A DNA stretch of 64,000 bases from Maritimibacter fusiformis (GCF_008086115.1 NZ_VSIY01000014.1:61862-125861), one strand, 5' to 3'. Positions 26,705 to 36,913 are shown, numbered from the stretch's first letter. Numbers and translations: made by a program. Notes: generated by a model from the sequence alone, not told the origin.

Positions 26705-26832
26705 GGGTCCGAGTCTGCCCGGTCGTGGTTAACAAACGGTTAATCCGGCCCTGCGGCAACTTGCCATCGACACAAGCGGGGGTGGTTTCGCTAGATACAT
26801 TCCGAAATCTGAATATGAATTGGAGCTGACCC

Positions 26833-28041
26833 ATGCAAACCAGCCGCGCCGCGGACACCTATTCGCCCCTCTACTTCCTGGCCTCGGTCGGGGCCGGGGG
26901 GCTGACCGTCACCTTTTTCATGTACCTGATGTTCTGGGTGCCGCATCCGGGCCGTCCGGTGCCGATCTTCGAGGACATCGCCGCGGCCTGGGCCGCCGGC
27001 GGCATGGACATGAAAGCCACCATCGCCGTGGCGATGGTCGGCATCGCCTTCTTCGCCTACATGAACCTGCAAAAGCTGGTCTGGAACATCTCGGCCTTCA
27101 ACGCCTGGAAGCGGACCGACGCCTACCAGAAGGTGCGGTCCTCCAATGCCGAGACCACGCTTCTGGCCTATCCGCTGGCGCTGGCGATGTCGGTCAACGC
27201 GCTGTTCATCGTCGGGCTGGTGTTCGTGCCGGGGCTGTGGACCGTCGTGGAATACCTGTTCCCCTTCGCAATGGCAGCCTTCCTGGCCATCGGGCTGTTC
27301 GCGCTGTCGACGATCGGCGATTTCCTGGGCCGGGTGCTGACCAGGGGCGGCGTGTTCGACATGTCCGCCAACAACTCCTTCGCGCAGCTCTTGCCGACCT
27401 TCGCGCTGGCGATGGTGGCGGTCGGGCTGTCGGCACCGGCGGCGATGTCGGGCAACGGCTTCGTTGTCTCGGCCTCGGTCATGACCTCGACCTTTTTCGG
27501 CACCACCTCGATCGTCTATGGCGTCGTCGCGCTGATCACCGCCTTCAACTCGATGCTGCATTACGGCACCGCGAAGGAATCGGCGCCCACGCTGATGATC
27601 GTGATCCCCGTCCTGACCACGTTGGGCATCATGTTCCTGCGCCAGAACCACGGGTTGCACAGCCATTTCGCGGTGCATTCGAGCGCCGGCGAAACCATGG
27701 TGTTCCTGTCGCGCCTGCTGTCGGTTCAGTTCATGTTCCTGTTCCTCGGACTGGTCGTGCTGCTGCGCCAGGGATATTTCAAGACCTTCGTGTTCGGGGA
27801 CAAGACCTCGCCCGGCTCCTACGCGCTGATTTGCCCGGGTGTCGCGCTGTCGGTGATGATCCATTTCTTCATCAACAAGGGGCTGGTCGACGCGAATATC
27901 ATCCCCAAGTTCGGCGCGATCTACTGGATCGAATCGGCGGTGGCGGTGATGTTCCAGGTGGCGATGATCTGGCTGGTCCTGCGCCTGAACCGGCAGCACT
28001 TCTCGCGTGCTGCGGCGCCCGCGGCGGTGGCGGCGGAATAA
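26833..28041 (+). CDS. Polytopic membrane protein, TsoY/SLAC1-like
   Basis: A 402-residue integral membrane protein with roughly ten hydrophobic helices. Motifs include SPLYFLASVGAGGLTVTFF near the N-terminus and MFLRQNHGLHSHF with a His cluster in the middle (about 262-275). The fold resembles the tellurite-resistance/SLAC1 anion-channel group, and I think it belongs to the family annotated as TsoY, some members of which are selenoproteins; this one has no TGA codon. Its substrate is unknown. It lies between the cobN region and cobO, so a link with cobalt or corrinoid transport is possible but unproven. Confidence 0.55.
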   Translation: MQTSRAADTYSPLYFLASVGAGGLTVTFFMYLMFWVPHPGRPVPIFEDIAAAWAAGGMDMKATIAVAMVGIAFFAYMNLQKLVWNISAFNAWKRTDAYQKVRSSNAETTLLAYPLALAMSVNALFIVGLVFVPGLWTVVEYLFPFAMAAFLAIGLFALSTIGDFLGRVLTRGGVFDMSANNSFAQLLPTFALAMVAVGLSAPAAMSGNGFVVSASVMTSTFFGTTSIVYGVVALITAFNSMLHYGTAKESAPTLMIVIPVLTTLGIMFLRQNHGLHSHFAVHSSAGETMVFLSRLLSVQFMFLFLGLVVLLRQGYFKTFVFGDKTSPGSYALICPGVALSVMIHFFINKGLVDANIIPKFGAIYWIESAVAVMFQVAMIWLVLRLNRQHFSRAAAPAAVAAE

Positions 28042-28140
28042 GCGGGATCACTCACGAAATGCGGGGGCGGGCCTTGGGTCCGCCCCTTGCCTTTGGCCCC
28101 GGCGCGCCGCACTCTGCGGATTGCGAAACAGGAGGCCCGG

Positions 28141-28749
28141 ATGAGCGACGACACCGAAAGACACAACCAGAAGATGGCCAAGAAGAAGGCCGCGCGCGAC
28201 AAGATCATGGCCACCAAGACCGGCGAGAAGGGGCTGATCATCGTCCATACCGGCAAGGGCAAGGGCAAGAGCTCGGCCGGGTTCGGGATGATCTTCCGCG
28301 CCATCGCCCACGGGATGCAATGCGCCGTGGTGCAGTTCATCAAGGGCGGCATGAAGACCGGCGAGCGCGACCTGATCGAGAGCCGGTTCTCCGACATCTG
28401 CCAGTTTCACACGATGGGCGAGGGCTTTACCTGGGAGACCCAGGACAAGAGCCGCGACATCGAGATGGCGCAGGCGGCCTGGGAGAAATCCAAGGAGTTG
28501 ATCCGCAATCCGGCCAACAGGATGGTGCTGCTGGACGAGATCAACATCGCGTTGCGCTACGATTATATCGATGTGGCGGATGTGGTGGCGTTCCTGAAGG
28601 ACCAAAAGCCCGAGATGACGCATGTGATCCTGACCGGGCGCAATGCCAAGGACGAGTTGATCGAGATCGCCGACCTGGTGACCGAGATGGAGCTGGTCAA
28701 GCATCCGTTCCGCGCGGGCATCAAGGCGCAGATGGGCGTGGAGTTCTAG
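28141..28749 (+). CDS. cobO: Cob(I)yrinic acid a,c-diamide adenosyltransferase
   Basis: Transfers adenosyl from ATP to the Co(I) corrinoid, forming the Co-C bond of adenosylcobyrinic acid a,c-diamide. At 202 residues it has normal length; the P-loop is HTGKGKGKSSAG (36-47), followed by VVQFIKGGMKTGE and LLDEINIALRY. The basic N-terminal extension (1-27) is typical. The ATG at 28141 follows AGGAGGCCCGG. A terminator hairpin lies just after the stop. It is the last B12 gene of this region. Confidence 0.95.
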   Translation: MSDDTERHNQKMAKKKAARDKIMATKTGEKGLIIVHTGKGKGKSSAGFGMIFRAIAHGMQCAVVQFIKGGMKTGERDLIESRFSDICQFHTMGEGFTWETQDKSRDIEMAQAAWEKSKELIRNPANRMVLLDEINIALRYDYIDVADVVAFLKDQKPEMTHVILTGRNAKDELIEIADLVTEMELVKHPFRAGIKAQMGVEF

Positions 28750-28782
28750 GCGGACAGGCTGCGCGGGGTGCGGGCCGATCAG

Positions 28783-28829
28783 CCGGGGGTTCCACCCCGG
28801 ACCCCCGGAGTGTTTTGACCAAGATGAAG
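28783..28829 (+). terminator. cobO terminator within a dispersed repeat element
   Basis: CCGGGGGT (28783-28790) pairs with ACCCCCGG (28801-28808), followed by AGTGTTTT. The next bases, GACCAAGATGAAG, repeat the sequence at 21918-21940 in the opposite orientation. The element lies between cobO and the convergent TPP enzyme gene. Confidence 0.65.
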
Positions 28830-28832
28830 GGG

Positions 28833-30473
28833 TCAGGTTCCGGCGCGGACCTCACTGAGGGTGCGGGTCGTGGTCAGCGCCTCGGGGTCGAGTTCGAGCT
28901 CGATCACGGCGAGGCCCCCTGACGCGATCGCGCGGGCAAAGGCGGGCGCGAAATCGGCGTCTTGCGTCACCGTCTCGCCGTGACCGCCATAGGCGCGGGC
29001 GAGGGCCGCGAAGTCGGGGTTGGCCAGATCGGTGCCGGAGACCCGGCCCGGATAGCTGCGTTCCTGGTGCATCCGGATGGTGCCGTAGCGGCCGTTGTTG
29101 GCGACGATCACCACCACCTGCGCGCCGTGTTGCACGGCTGTGGACATTTCGTTCAGGGTCATCTGGAAACAGCCGTCGCCCTCCCAGGCCACGGCCAGCT
29201 TGCCGGTTTCCAGGCTGGCGGCGATGGCGGCGGGAAAGCCGTAGCCCATGCTGCCAGAGGTCGCGCCGAGGTAGGATTTCGGGCGGGTGAACTGGTGGTA
29301 GCGGTGCAGCCACATGTTGTAGTTGCCCGCACCATTGGCGATGATGGCCTCGTCCGGCAGCATCTGCCCCATTGTTTTCACGACGTTTTCCAGCTTGACC
29401 GCGCCCGGCGTCTCGACCGGGGCGAGCCAGCCCTCATAATCGGCGCGCAGCCCGTCGCGCCAGCCCGCCCAGTCCGTCTGCCCCGGCCCGTTGAGCCGCG
29501 CAAGCGCGGCGAGCATCGCCGGCGCACTGGCCGGGATCGCCAGATCGGGGCGGAACACCCGGCCAAGCTCGTCGGGGTCGGGGTGGACGTGCAGGATGGT
29601 CTTGCCTGGGGCGGCGGGGTCGATGGCGTAGCCGCCCGAGGCGATGTCGCCAAAGCGCGAGCCGAGGATCAGGAGGCAATCGGCTTCGGCCAATGCCGCC
29701 GCCAGCCCCGGCCGCATCCCGACCGACAGGTCGCCGACATAGTTGGTGTGGCGGTTGTCGAGGTAGTCCTGCCGGCGGAAACTGACCGCGACGGGCAGAT
29801 CGTGGGCCTCGGCAAAGCGGGTCAGGTCGCGGCTGGCCTCGGCGGTCCAGAGCGGGCCGCCCGCCACGATGAGCGGCTTTTTCGCGGTGGACAGTCGCGC
29901 CATGATCGCGCTGCCGGCCTCGTCGGCGACCGATGCCACGGCGGGCGCGACGGCGGGCAGGTCGGGGGTGTCGGCGCTGGCCGACAGGATATCCTCGGGC
30001 AGGGCCAGAACCACCGGGCCGGGGCGGCCCGACATCGCGACGTGGAAGGCGCGCGAGATGTATTCGGGCAGGCGGGCGGTGTCGTCGACCTCGGCCACCC
30101 ATTTTGCCAGACCGCCGAAAAGCGCCTTGTAATCGACCTCCTGAAAGGCCGAGCGGTCGCGGTGGCCACGGGCGATCTGGCCGACGAAAACCACCATCGG
30201 GGTGGAATCGTGCATCGCGACATGGATGCCGGAGGAGGCGTTCGTCGCCCCCGGCCCGCGGGTCACGAACAAGACGCCGGGGTGGTTCGTCAGCTTGCCG
30301 TGGGCCTCGGCCATCATCGCCGCACCGCCTTCGTGGCGGCAGACGATGTTGTCGATGCCGGAGGCGTAAAGCCCGTCGAGTGCAGCAAGGAAACTCTCGC
30401 CGGGCACCGAGAAAACGCGCCGCACGCCCTGGATCTTCAACTGGTCGGCGAGGATCTGGCCACCGTGTCTCAT
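28833..30473 (-). CDS. Thiamine pyrophosphate-dependent enzyme, acetolactate synthase-like
   Basis: A 546-residue TPP enzyme with the three-domain plan of acetolactate synthase large subunits. The catalytic Glu is E48 in [13 protein letters not shown], and the TPP-Mg motif is [11 protein letters not shown]...ANN (about 430-457). Related enzymes include acetolactate synthase, glyoxylate carboligase, oxalyl-CoA decarboxylase and sulfoacetaldehyde acetyltransferase; there is no regulatory subunit gene nearby, so ordinary valine synthesis is unlikely. The start overlaps the acpS stop (ATGA). It is the last gene of the rpoZ-led operon. Confidence 0.8.
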   Translation of the reverse strand: MRHGGQILADQLKIQGVRRVFSVPGESFLAALDGLYASGIDNIVCRHEGGAAMMAEAHGKLTNHPGVLFVTRGPGATNASSGIHVAMHDSTPMVVFVGQIARGHRDRSAFQEVDYKALFGGLAKWVAEVDDTARLPEYISRAFHVAMSGRPGPVVLALPEDILSASADTPDLPAVAPAVASVADEAGSAIMARLSTAKKPLIVAGGPLWTAEASRDLTRFAEAHDLPVAVSFRRQDYLDNRHTNYVGDLSVGMRPGLAAALAEADCLLILGSRFGDIASGGYAIDPAAPGKTILHVHPDPDELGRVFRPDLAIPASAPAMLAALARLNGPGQTDWAGWRDGLRADYEGWLAPVETPGAVKLENVVKTMGQMLPDEAIIANGAGNYNMWLHRYHQFTRPKSYLGATSGSMGYGFPAAIAASLETGKLAVAWEGDGCFQMTLNEMSTAVQHGAQVVVIVANNGRYGTIRMHQERSYPGRVSGTDLANPDFAALARAYGGHGETVTQDADFAPAFARAIASGGLAVIELELDPEALTTTRTLSEVRAGT

Positions 30474-30886
30474 GGGTTGTTCTCCGTTTCGATCGGACGG
30501 GCCTCGATCACCACGAAGGCCTGCGCCCAGGGGTGGTCGTCGGTCAGGGTGACATGCACCACGGCTTCGTGCCCTTCGGGGGTCATCGTGGCCAGGCGTT
30601 CGGCGGCCCAGCCGGTCAGGGTCATCTGCGGCTGGCCGGAGCGGATGTTGAAAACCGCCATGTCCTTCCACGCGATACCCATGCGCAGGCCCGTGCCCAG
30701 CGCCTTGGAGCAGGCCTCTTTCGCGGCCCAGCGCTTGGCATAGGTGCCGGCGGTGTCGGCGCGGCGTTCGGCCTTGGCCTGTTCGATCTCGGTGAAGACG
30801 CGGTTGCGAAAGCGGTCGCCGTGGCGTTCCAGCACCCCGGCGATGCGGTCGATATTCGCAAGATCGGTGCCGATGCCGAGGATCAT
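30470..30886 (-). CDS. acpS: Holo-[acyl-carrier-protein] synthase
   Basis: Transfers 4'-phosphopantetheine from CoA to apo-ACP, activating fatty acid synthesis. The 138-residue protein shows [12 protein letters not shown] with D8 (metal ligand), [10 protein letters not shown] and [16 protein letters not shown] with the second metal-ligand Glu. The start overlaps the stop of the small secreted protein gene, and the stop overlaps the TPP enzyme start, so all three are coupled. Confidence 0.94.
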   Translation of the reverse strand: MILGIGTDLANIDRIAGVLERHGDRFRNRVFTEIEQAKAERRADTAGTYAKRWAAKEACSKALGTGLRMGIAWKDMAVFNIRSGQPQMTLTGWAAERLATMTPEGHEAVVHVTLTDDHPWAQAFVVIEARPIETENNP

Positions 30887-31323
30887 GGCAAGCTCGCCAC
30901 GACCTCGCCGGTGGCCTGGTTGAGCGTGACATGCAGCCGTCGCACGAGGATGTTGCCGTCCGAGATCCAGATCTGCACCGGCAGGTCGAAGATCAGGCCG
31001 ACCGATGGGTCATAGGCGGCCTCGAGTGCCGCGAAGTCGATCTCGTAAAAGCCCAGTCCGCTTTCGTGGGACACCATCACGCACTGTCGCCCGCCGACCT
31101 CGTCGTAGGGGGGCGACAGGATGAGCAGGTGAAACGGCACCGCCGCCGGTTCGATGGTGTCGATCAGCGCAAGCCGCACGACGCCGTTGGAGAAGGTGCG
31201 GCTGTTGACATCCCACGGTTCGGCCAGTGCGTCGGCGCGGGCGCGCCAGTCGCAATCCATGACCTGTTGCGCGGTTGCGGGGGTTGCGGCGGCGAATGCC
31301 AGGAGAAATGCAAGTGCCTTCAT
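30883..31323 (-). CDS. Small secreted protein of unknown function
   Basis: A 146-residue protein with a clear signal peptide (about 1-18, cut after ATAQ or ATPATA). The mature part contains a few aromatic beta-like segments ([27 protein letters not shown]) and two Cys that may form a disulfide. I recognise no family. It sits between pdxJ and acpS with four-base overlaps on both sides, so it is made together with housekeeping enzymes of this operon. Confidence 0.75.
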   Translation of the reverse strand: MKALAFLLAFAAATPATAQQVMDCDWRARADALAEPWDVNSRTFSNGVVRLALIDTIEPAAVPFHLLILSPPYDEVGGRQCVMVSHESGLGFYEIDFAALEAAYDPSVGLIFDLPVQIWISDGNILVRRLHVTLNQATGEVVASLP

Positions 31324-32069
31324 GTCCGCGCCTCGTCCATCAGGCGGCGCATTTCGACGATCGCCGCCTCGAGCCCGCGAAAGATCGATTCACCGATCAG
31401 GAAATGCCCGATGTTGAGCTCCATGACCTCGGGAAACGCCGCGACGGGGCCGACCGTGTCGTAGGTCAGCCCGTGGCCCGCGTGCACCTCGAGCCCCAGG
31501 GAGTTGGCGAAACTGGCCATTTCGCGCAGCCGCTCAAGTTCGGCGTCGCGCTGGTCGGTCGCGCCCTCGGCGTGGAAGTCGCAATAGGCACCGGTGTGCA
31601 GTTCGACCACCGCCGCGCCGATCCGGGCGGCGGCCTCGATCTGGGCACGGTCGGCGGCGATGAAGATCGACACCCGGCAGCCGGCATCGCGCAGCGGCGC
31701 GATGAAATGCGCCAGCCGGTTTTCCTGCCGGGCCACGTCAAGCCCGCCCTCGGTGGTCAGTTCCTGGCGCTTTTCGGGCACGATGCAGACCGCGTGCGGC
31801 TTGTGACGCAGCGCGATGGCCTGCATCTCGTCGGTCGCCGCCATCTCGAAGTTGAGCGGCACCGTCAGCGCCGCCATCAGCCGGTCGATGTCGTCGTCGG
31901 ATATATGCCGCCGATCCTCGCGCAGATGCGCGGTGATGCCGTCTGCACCGGCGCTCTCGGCCAGTTTGGCGGCGCGCACCGGGTCGGGATAGGCCGAGCC
32001 GCGGGCGTTGCGCACGGTGGCGACGTGGTCGATGTTCACGCCCAGTCTGAGTTTTCCCAAAGGCTGCAT
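31320..32069 (-). CDS. pdxJ: Pyridoxine 5'-phosphate synthase
   Basis: Condenses 3-amino-2-oxopropyl phosphate with 1-deoxyxylulose 5-phosphate, the ring-closing step of vitamin B6 synthesis. The protein has 249 residues and a TIM barrel with [16 protein letters not shown] (7-22), [29 protein letters not shown] and [10 protein letters not shown], all diagnostic. The start at 32069 is preceded by GGAGGG; the ATG seven codons earlier is not conserved. It follows the DUF2062 gene by 31 bases. Confidence 0.95.
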   Translation of the reverse strand: MQPLGKLRLGVNIDHVATVRNARGSAYPDPVRAAKLAESAGADGITAHLREDRRHISDDDIDRLMAALTVPLNFEMAATDEMQAIALRHKPHAVCIVPEKRQELTTEGGLDVARQENRLAHFIAPLRDAGCRVSIFIAADRAQIEAAARIGAAVVELHTGAYCDFHAEGATDQRDAELERLREMASFANSLGLEVHAGHGLTYDTVGPVAAFPEVMELNIGHFLIGESIFRGLEAAIVEMRRLMDEART

Positions 32070-32100
32070 GTCGGCCCTCCTGTTTCGCACCGGGCCGAGA

Positions 32101-32748
32101 CTAGCGCGGTCTGTTGCCCGCGTCAGCCTTGGCGGCCCGGTCAGCCATGCGTTTTTCGTAGCGCTTTTTCAAGCGTTTGATGCGGCTTTTCTGATAGGCC
32201 GTGATGACCGGGCGCGACAGGGCATAGGCGATCGCCGCCGACAGGATGCCCAGCGGCAGGCCGCCGATCAGGTAGGGCAGGAAGACGCGGTGATAGAACG
32301 TGCCAAGCCTGTGCCAGTCGGCATCGGCCCCGGTGAAGATCGACAACAGGTTGCGCATCAGGTCGGCGAAGGCGGTCGCCATTGCCTCGATCACCTGCGG
32401 CAGGTGCACATCGGCCGGCAGGCCCAGCATCCATGACCCCAGCGTCAGGCTGAGTTCGATGATGATCGGGAAGGTCAGGGGATTGCCGAAGAAGGTGGCC
32501 AGAAGGGCCGCGATGATATTGCCCCGGATCAGCCAGGCGAGCAGGGCGGCGGAGGCGAAATGCAGGCCGAGGAAGGGCGTGAAGCAGACGAAGACCCCCG
32601 CCGCGATGCCGCGCGAGATGCGGTGCGCCGGGTCGGGCAGGCGGCGCACCCGGTGGATCACGTAGCGGGCCGCGCGATACCAGCCACCGCGCGGATAGAA
32701 GAACTCGGCAACGATCTTGGCATAAGAGCGCGGGTTTCTCTTGAACAC
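32101..32748 (-). CDS. DUF2062 membrane protein
   Basis: A 215-residue inner-membrane protein with the DUF2062 core: [20 protein letters not shown] and the block [20 protein letters not shown], plus about three to four membrane helices and a very basic C-terminal tail. Function is unknown; the family is often next to relA/spoT and pdxJ. I start at the GTG at 32748, where family sequence ([13 protein letters not shown]) begins and AGGAGG lies upstream, rather than at a more distant frame that would overlap relA. Confidence 0.8.
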   Translation of the reverse strand: MFKRNPRSYAKIVAEFFYPRGGWYRAARYVIHRVRRLPDPAHRISRGIAAGVFVCFTPFLGLHFASAALLAWLIRGNIIAALLATFFGNPLTFPIIIELSLTLGSWMLGLPADVHLPQVIEAMATAFADLMRNLLSIFTGADADWHRLGTFYHRVFLPYLIGGLPLGILSAAIAYALSRPVITAYQKSRIKRLKKRYEKRMADRAAKADAGNRPR

Positions 32749-32779
32749 CGTGTCGCGAGCCTCCTGCGCAGCGCGTGGG

Positions 32780-34918
32780 TCAGGGTTTGCGGGTGAGGTT
32801 CCGGTGCCGTTTGACCTCGGCGACATCGCTGTCGGCCTCGAGCACCAGCATGACCGCGTGCAGGTGTTCGATATCGCGCAGTTCGACGTCGACAATAAGG
32901 CGATAATAGTCCGGTTTCCGGTCGACGAACCTCAGATCGGAGATATTGGCCTTCTGCTCGCCGATCAATGAGCAAATCCGGCCCAGCACGCCGGCATCGT
33001 TGGCGATGGTCAACTCGAAGCTGACGGTATGCACCGCCGCGTGCTTGCCGGAATGCCAATGCACATCGACCCAGCGGTTCGATTGATCGGACAGTTCCTC
33101 GAGCGCGTGGCAGTCGATCGAGTGCACCACCACGCCGCGCCCGCGATAGGAGATGCCCACGATGCGCTCGCCCGGCACCGGCTGGCAGCAGTCGGCACGC
33201 TGAAAGCTCTGGTGATCGCCCAGGCCCACAACGGCGCTGGCGGCTTCGATCTCGCCGCTTTCGACCGCCTCGGGGTAGAGCACCGCGACCACGTCGCGCG
33301 CCGCCATCTCGGCAGACCCAAGACGCGCCAGAAGCTCGTCGGCATCGCCCACGCCCATCTGTTTCGCTGCCGTTCTGAGCGCCTTGTCGGTGGCCTTTCG
33401 CCCGACATGCTCGAACGCCACCCGCGCCAGTTCGCGGCCCAGCTTGATGAACCGCTCGCGGTCTTCCTCGCGCAGGCGGCGGCGGATGGCGGATTTGGCC
33501 CGGCCGGTCACCACGATGTCGAGCCACGTGGCCTGGGGCGATTGCCCCTCGGCGGTGATGATGTCGACGGACTGGCCGTTCTTGATCCGGGTCCAGAGCG
33601 GCACCCGGATGCCGTCGACCTTGGCCCCGACGCAGGAATCGCCGATGCGCGTGTGGATCGCATAGGCGAAATCCAAGGGTGTCGCGCCGCGCGGCAGTTT
33701 TACCACCTCGCCCTTGGGGGTGAAGCAGAACACCTGGTCGGAATACATCTCGAGCTTCACATGCTCGAGGAAGTCGTCGTCGCCGTCGGCATTCTCGAAG
33801 CGTTCGGTCAGTGTGGCCAGCCACTTCGCCGGGTCGACCGCGAAGGGGTTTTCCGCCCTGACCCCGTCGCGATAGGACCAGTGCGCGGCAACGCCGGCCT
33901 CGGCCACCTCGTGCATCTGGCGGGTGCGGATCTGGACCTCGACGCGCTTGCCGTCACGGCCGGACACGGTGGTGTGGATCGAGCGGTAGCCGTTCGATTT
34001 CGGCTGGCTGATGTAGTCCTTGAACCGCCCCGGCACCGCGCGCCAGCGCTGGTGGATGACGCCGAGAACGCGGTAGCAGTCCATCTCGCTGGTGGTGATG
34101 ATGCGAAAGCCGTAGGTGTCGGACAGGCGCGAGAAGGTCAGTTCCTTCTGCTGCATCTTGCGCCAGATCGAATAGGGCTTCTTGGCGCGGCCGAAAGCCT
34201 CGGCCTCGATCCCGGCGCGGTCAAGCTCGATGCGGATGTCGGTGGTGATCTTGTTGATCACATCGCCCGATTCGCGTTGCAGCCGGATGAAGCGGCGGAT
34301 GATCGAGCTGCGCGCCTCGGGGTTCAGGACCTGGAAGGCAAGGTCTTCCAGTTCCTCGCGCATCCACTGCATGCCCATCCGTCCGGCCAGCGGCGCATAG
34401 ATGTCCATGGTCTCGCGCGATTTCTGCACCTGCTTGTCCGGGCGCATGGCGCGGATCGTGCGCATGTTGTGCAGCCGGTCGGCCAGCTTGACGAGAATCA
34501 CCCGCAGGTCTTTCGACATGGCGACGAAAAGCTTGCGGAAGTTCTCGGCCTGCTTGGTCTCGGACGACGAGAGTTGCAGGTTGGTCAGCTTGGTGACGCC
34601 ATCGACCAGTTCGGCCACGCCGCGCCCGAAGGTCTCTTCGATCTCGGTGAAGGTGGACTTGGTGTCCTCGATGGTGTCGTGCAGCAGGGCGGTGACGATG
34701 GTGGCGTCATCCAGCCGCTGTTCGGCCAGGATATGCGCCACCGCCACCGGATGCGTGAAATAGGGCTCGCCGGAATGGCGATACTGGCCGTTGTGCCTGT
34801 CTTCGCCATAGGCAAAGGCGCGCCGGATCAGGTCGGCATTGGATCGCGGGTTGTAGGCGCGGACCTTCGAGACGAGCTCTTCGGGGTCGAGCAGTTTGGT
34901 CGCGGCCTCGCCGGGCAA
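32780..34918 (-). CDS. relA: Bifunctional (p)ppGpp synthetase/hydrolase
   Basis: The single RelA/SpoT homologue (Rsh) expected in this group, 712 residues. The hydrolase domain has H56, H80-D81 (LLHDTIEDT) and ED 84-85 intact, and the synthetase domain has the EVQIRT motif and QPKSNGYRSIHTTV. TGS (TPLDFAYAIHTRIGDSCVGAKVDG) and C-terminal ACT domains follow. Both activities should therefore be present. The start codon is TTG at 34918, 14 bases after the rpoZ stop; no ATG or GTG is available near the conserved N-terminus. It controls the stringent response together with the omega subunit encoded upstream. Confidence 0.95.
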   Translation of the reverse strand: MPGEAATKLLDPEELVSKVRAYNPRSNADLIRRAFAYGEDRHNGQYRHSGEPYFTHPVAVAHILAEQRLDDATIVTALLHDTIEDTKSTFTEIEETFGRGVAELVDGVTKLTNLQLSSSETKQAENFRKLFVAMSKDLRVILVKLADRLHNMRTIRAMRPDKQVQKSRETMDIYAPLAGRMGMQWMREELEDLAFQVLNPEARSSIIRRFIRLQRESGDVINKITTDIRIELDRAGIEAEAFGRAKKPYSIWRKMQQKELTFSRLSDTYGFRIITTSEMDCYRVLGVIHQRWRAVPGRFKDYISQPKSNGYRSIHTTVSGRDGKRVEVQIRTRQMHEVAEAGVAAHWSYRDGVRAENPFAVDPAKWLATLTERFENADGDDDFLEHVKLEMYSDQVFCFTPKGEVVKLPRGATPLDFAYAIHTRIGDSCVGAKVDGIRVPLWTRIKNGQSVDIITAEGQSPQATWLDIVVTGRAKSAIRRRLREEDRERFIKLGRELARVAFEHVGRKATDKALRTAAKQMGVGDADELLARLGSAEMAARDVVAVLYPEAVESGEIEAASAVVGLGDHQSFQRADCCQPVPGERIVGISYRGRGVVVHSIDCHALEELSDQSNRWVDVHWHSGKHAAVHTVSFELTIANDAGVLGRICSLIGEQKANISDLRFVDRKPDYYRLIVDVELRDIEHLHAVMLVLEADSDVAEVKRHRNLTRKP

Positions 34919-34931
34919 GCTCGTCCCGTCC

Positions 34932-35288
34932 TCAGCCCTGGCCCTGGGCTTCCATCAGGGCGCGCAGCAGGTTGTCTTCGTCCATGTCGTCCTCGGCCGG
35001 CTTGTCGCTGGCCTCGGCGCCCATGAGCAGCGCCATCTGGTCTTCCTCGGGGGTGTCGACCTCGATCTGGGTCTGGTGCGACTCGATCATCCGCTCGCGC
35101 AGCTCGTCGGCGGTCTGGGTCTCGTCCGCAATCTCGCGCAGCGCCACGACCGGGTTCTTGTCGTTGTCGCGATCGACCGTGACCGGCGAGCCGGCCGCGA
35201 TCTCGCGCGCCCGGTGGGCGGCAAGCATCACCAGTTCGAACCGGTTCGGAACCTTGTCAACGCAATCTTCAACCGTCACGCGGGCCAT
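34932..35288 (-). CDS. rpoZ: RNA polymerase omega subunit
   Basis: The smallest RNA polymerase subunit, 118 residues, beginning [20 protein letters not shown] with the helix RAREIAAG typical of omega. The C-terminal half is long and acidic, as in other alphaproteobacteria. GGAG precedes the ATG at 35288. It heads a minus-strand operon continuing to relA, DUF2062, pdxJ, acpS and the TPP enzyme, and is divergent from lepB. Confidence 0.95.
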   Translation of the reverse strand: MARVTVEDCVDKVPNRFELVMLAAHRAREIAAGSPVTVDRDNDKNPVVALREIADETQTADELRERMIESHQTQIEVDTPEEDQMALLMGAEASDKPAEDDMDEDNLLRALMEAQGQG

Positions 35289-35399
35289 AGGGGACTCCAA
35301 TCCAAGCTTCGGGCGGGTGTGAGCGGCCTATCTAGGGACAAACCGGCAGAATGGCAAGTGGATTTGCCGCATCGCGGCGCGCGCGCGGGAGTGCCCGGG

Positions 35400-35428
35400 T
35401 TGACTCGGCCTCTGGCGCGGCTCATATC
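35400..35428 (+). promoter_or_regulatory. Possible lepB operon promoter
   Basis: TTGACT (35400-35405), a 17-base spacer and CATATC (35423-35428). The -35 is good and the -10 is weak. It lies about 32 bases before the lepB start, in the divergent gap with rpoZ. Confidence 0.4.
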
Positions 35429-35459
35429 GCGGGACACCAACAGCCGAGGCGGAGACAAC

Positions 35460-36236
35460 ATGGCCGAGAAGAAAGAGGGTATCCTCGAAACCATCAAGAC
35501 GATCTTCTGGGCTCTGATCATCGCCGGCATCTTCCGCACCCTGTTTTTCCAGCCGTTCTGGATTCCGACCGGCTCGATGAAGGACACGTTGCTGATCGGA
35601 GATTTCGTCTTCGTCAACAAGATGGCCTATGGCTATTCGCGCCATTCCTGCCCGTTCTCGGCCTGCCCGTTCCCGGGGCGCATCCTCGGCTCGGAGCCCG
35701 AGCGCGGCGATATCGTGGTCTTCCGCCACCCGACGCTGGCGACCGACTACGTCAAGCGCCTGATCGGTCTGCCGGGCGACCGCATCCAGATGAAGGACGG
35801 CGTGCTCTACATCAACGACGAGGCGATGCCGCAGGAACCGGCCGGCCAGTTCATCGAGACCTTCGAGCGTCAGGGCAGCTTCGGCACCACGCCCTTGTGC
35901 GCCAACCGGCCGGTGGGGCAGGGCGGCGACTGCATCAAGGAACGGCTGATCGAGACCCTGCCGGGCGGGCTGGAGCACAGCATCCTCAACGTCTACAACC
36001 AGCCGCTGGACAACACCAACGTGTTCACCGTGCCGGAAGGCAACTACTTCTTCATGGGCGACAACCGCGACAACTCGACCGATAGCCGGGTCAGCCAGCG
36101 CGCCGGCGGCGTCGGCATGGTGCCCGAGGAGTTCCTGCTGGGCCGGGTCGACCGGGTGATGTTTTCCTCTGCCGGCAAACGGCTGGTCTATTTCTGGACC
36201 TGGCGCGGCGACCGGTTCTTCCACAAGGTCGAATGA
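35460..36236 (+). CDS. lepB: Signal peptidase I
   Basis: Cleaves signal peptides from exported proteins at the outer face of the inner membrane. The protein has 258 residues with one N-terminal membrane helix (about 11-30), the catalytic Ser39 in [13 protein letters not shown], general base Lys99 in [12 protein letters not shown], and [12 protein letters not shown] near the end. A Cys-containing insert (CPFSACPF) between the two catalytic boxes is usual in this group. It is the first gene of lepB-rnc-DMT-era-DUF1491, with a four-base overlap to rnc. Confidence 0.96.
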   Translation: MAEKKEGILETIKTIFWALIIAGIFRTLFFQPFWIPTGSMKDTLLIGDFVFVNKMAYGYSRHSCPFSACPFPGRILGSEPERGDIVVFRHPTLATDYVKRLIGLPGDRIQMKDGVLYINDEAMPQEPAGQFIETFERQGSFGTTPLCANRPVGQGGDCIKERLIETLPGGLEHSILNVYNQPLDNTNVFTVPEGNYFFMGDNRDNSTDSRVSQRAGGVGMVPEEFLLGRVDRVMFSSAGKRLVYFWTWRGDRFFHKVE

Positions 36237-36913
36237 AACTGTCGCGAGAGCTTCAGGCCTTCGCGGCCCGGATCGGGCATGATTTCAAGCGGCCCGAACT
36301 GTTGATCCGCGCGCTCACGCACGGCTCGTTTTCCTCGGACACAAGGCCCGACAACCAACGGCTCGAGTTTCTCGGCGACCGGGTGCTGGGGCTGGTCATG
36401 GCCGAGGCGCTGCTGGCCCATGACAAAAGCGCCAGCGAAGGCCAGCTTGCGCCGCGTTTCAACGCGCTGGTGCGCAAGGAAACCTGCGCCGAGGTCGCGC
36501 GCGAGGTCGATCTGGGCGAGGTGCTGAAACTGGGCCGCTCCGAGATGATGTCGGGCGGGCGGCGCAAGCAGGCGCTGCTGGGCGATGCGATGGAGGCGGT
36601 GATCGCGGCGGTCTATCTCGACGGCGGCTTCGGCGCGGCGCGCGACATGGTGCTCAGGCTCTGGGGCGCACGGGTCGAGACGGTCGAGGCCGACGCCCGC
36701 GACGCCAAGACCAGCCTGCAGGAATGGGCCCAGGCGCGGGGGCTGGCACCGCCCGACTATGTCGAGACGGCGCGCGACGGGCCGGACCATGCCCCCACCT
36801 TCACCATCGAGGCGCGGCTGAGCAACGGCGAGCGTGCCTCGGCAAGCGCAAACTCGAAACGCGGCGCAGAGCAGGCAGCAGCCAGGGAATTGCTCGATCG
36901 GCTGGACGGCTGA
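36233..36913 (+). CDS. rnc: Ribonuclease III
   Basis: Cleaves double-stranded RNA in rRNA processing and sRNA-mRNA duplexes. The 226-residue protein has the signature [13 protein letters not shown] (41-53) with its metal-binding acids and a C-terminal double-stranded RNA binding domain (about 155-224, ending [15 protein letters not shown]). The start overlaps the lepB stop; the stop overlaps the ATG of the transporter gene (TGATG). Confidence 0.96.
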   Translation: MKLSRELQAFAARIGHDFKRPELLIRALTHGSFSSDTRPDNQRLEFLGDRVLGLVMAEALLAHDKSASEGQLAPRFNALVRKETCAEVAREVDLGEVLKLGRSEMMSGGRRKQALLGDAMEAVIAAVYLDGGFGAARDMVLRLWGARVETVEADARDAKTSLQEWAQARGLAPPDYVETARDGPDHAPTFTIEARLSNGERASASANSKRGAEQAAARELLDRLDG

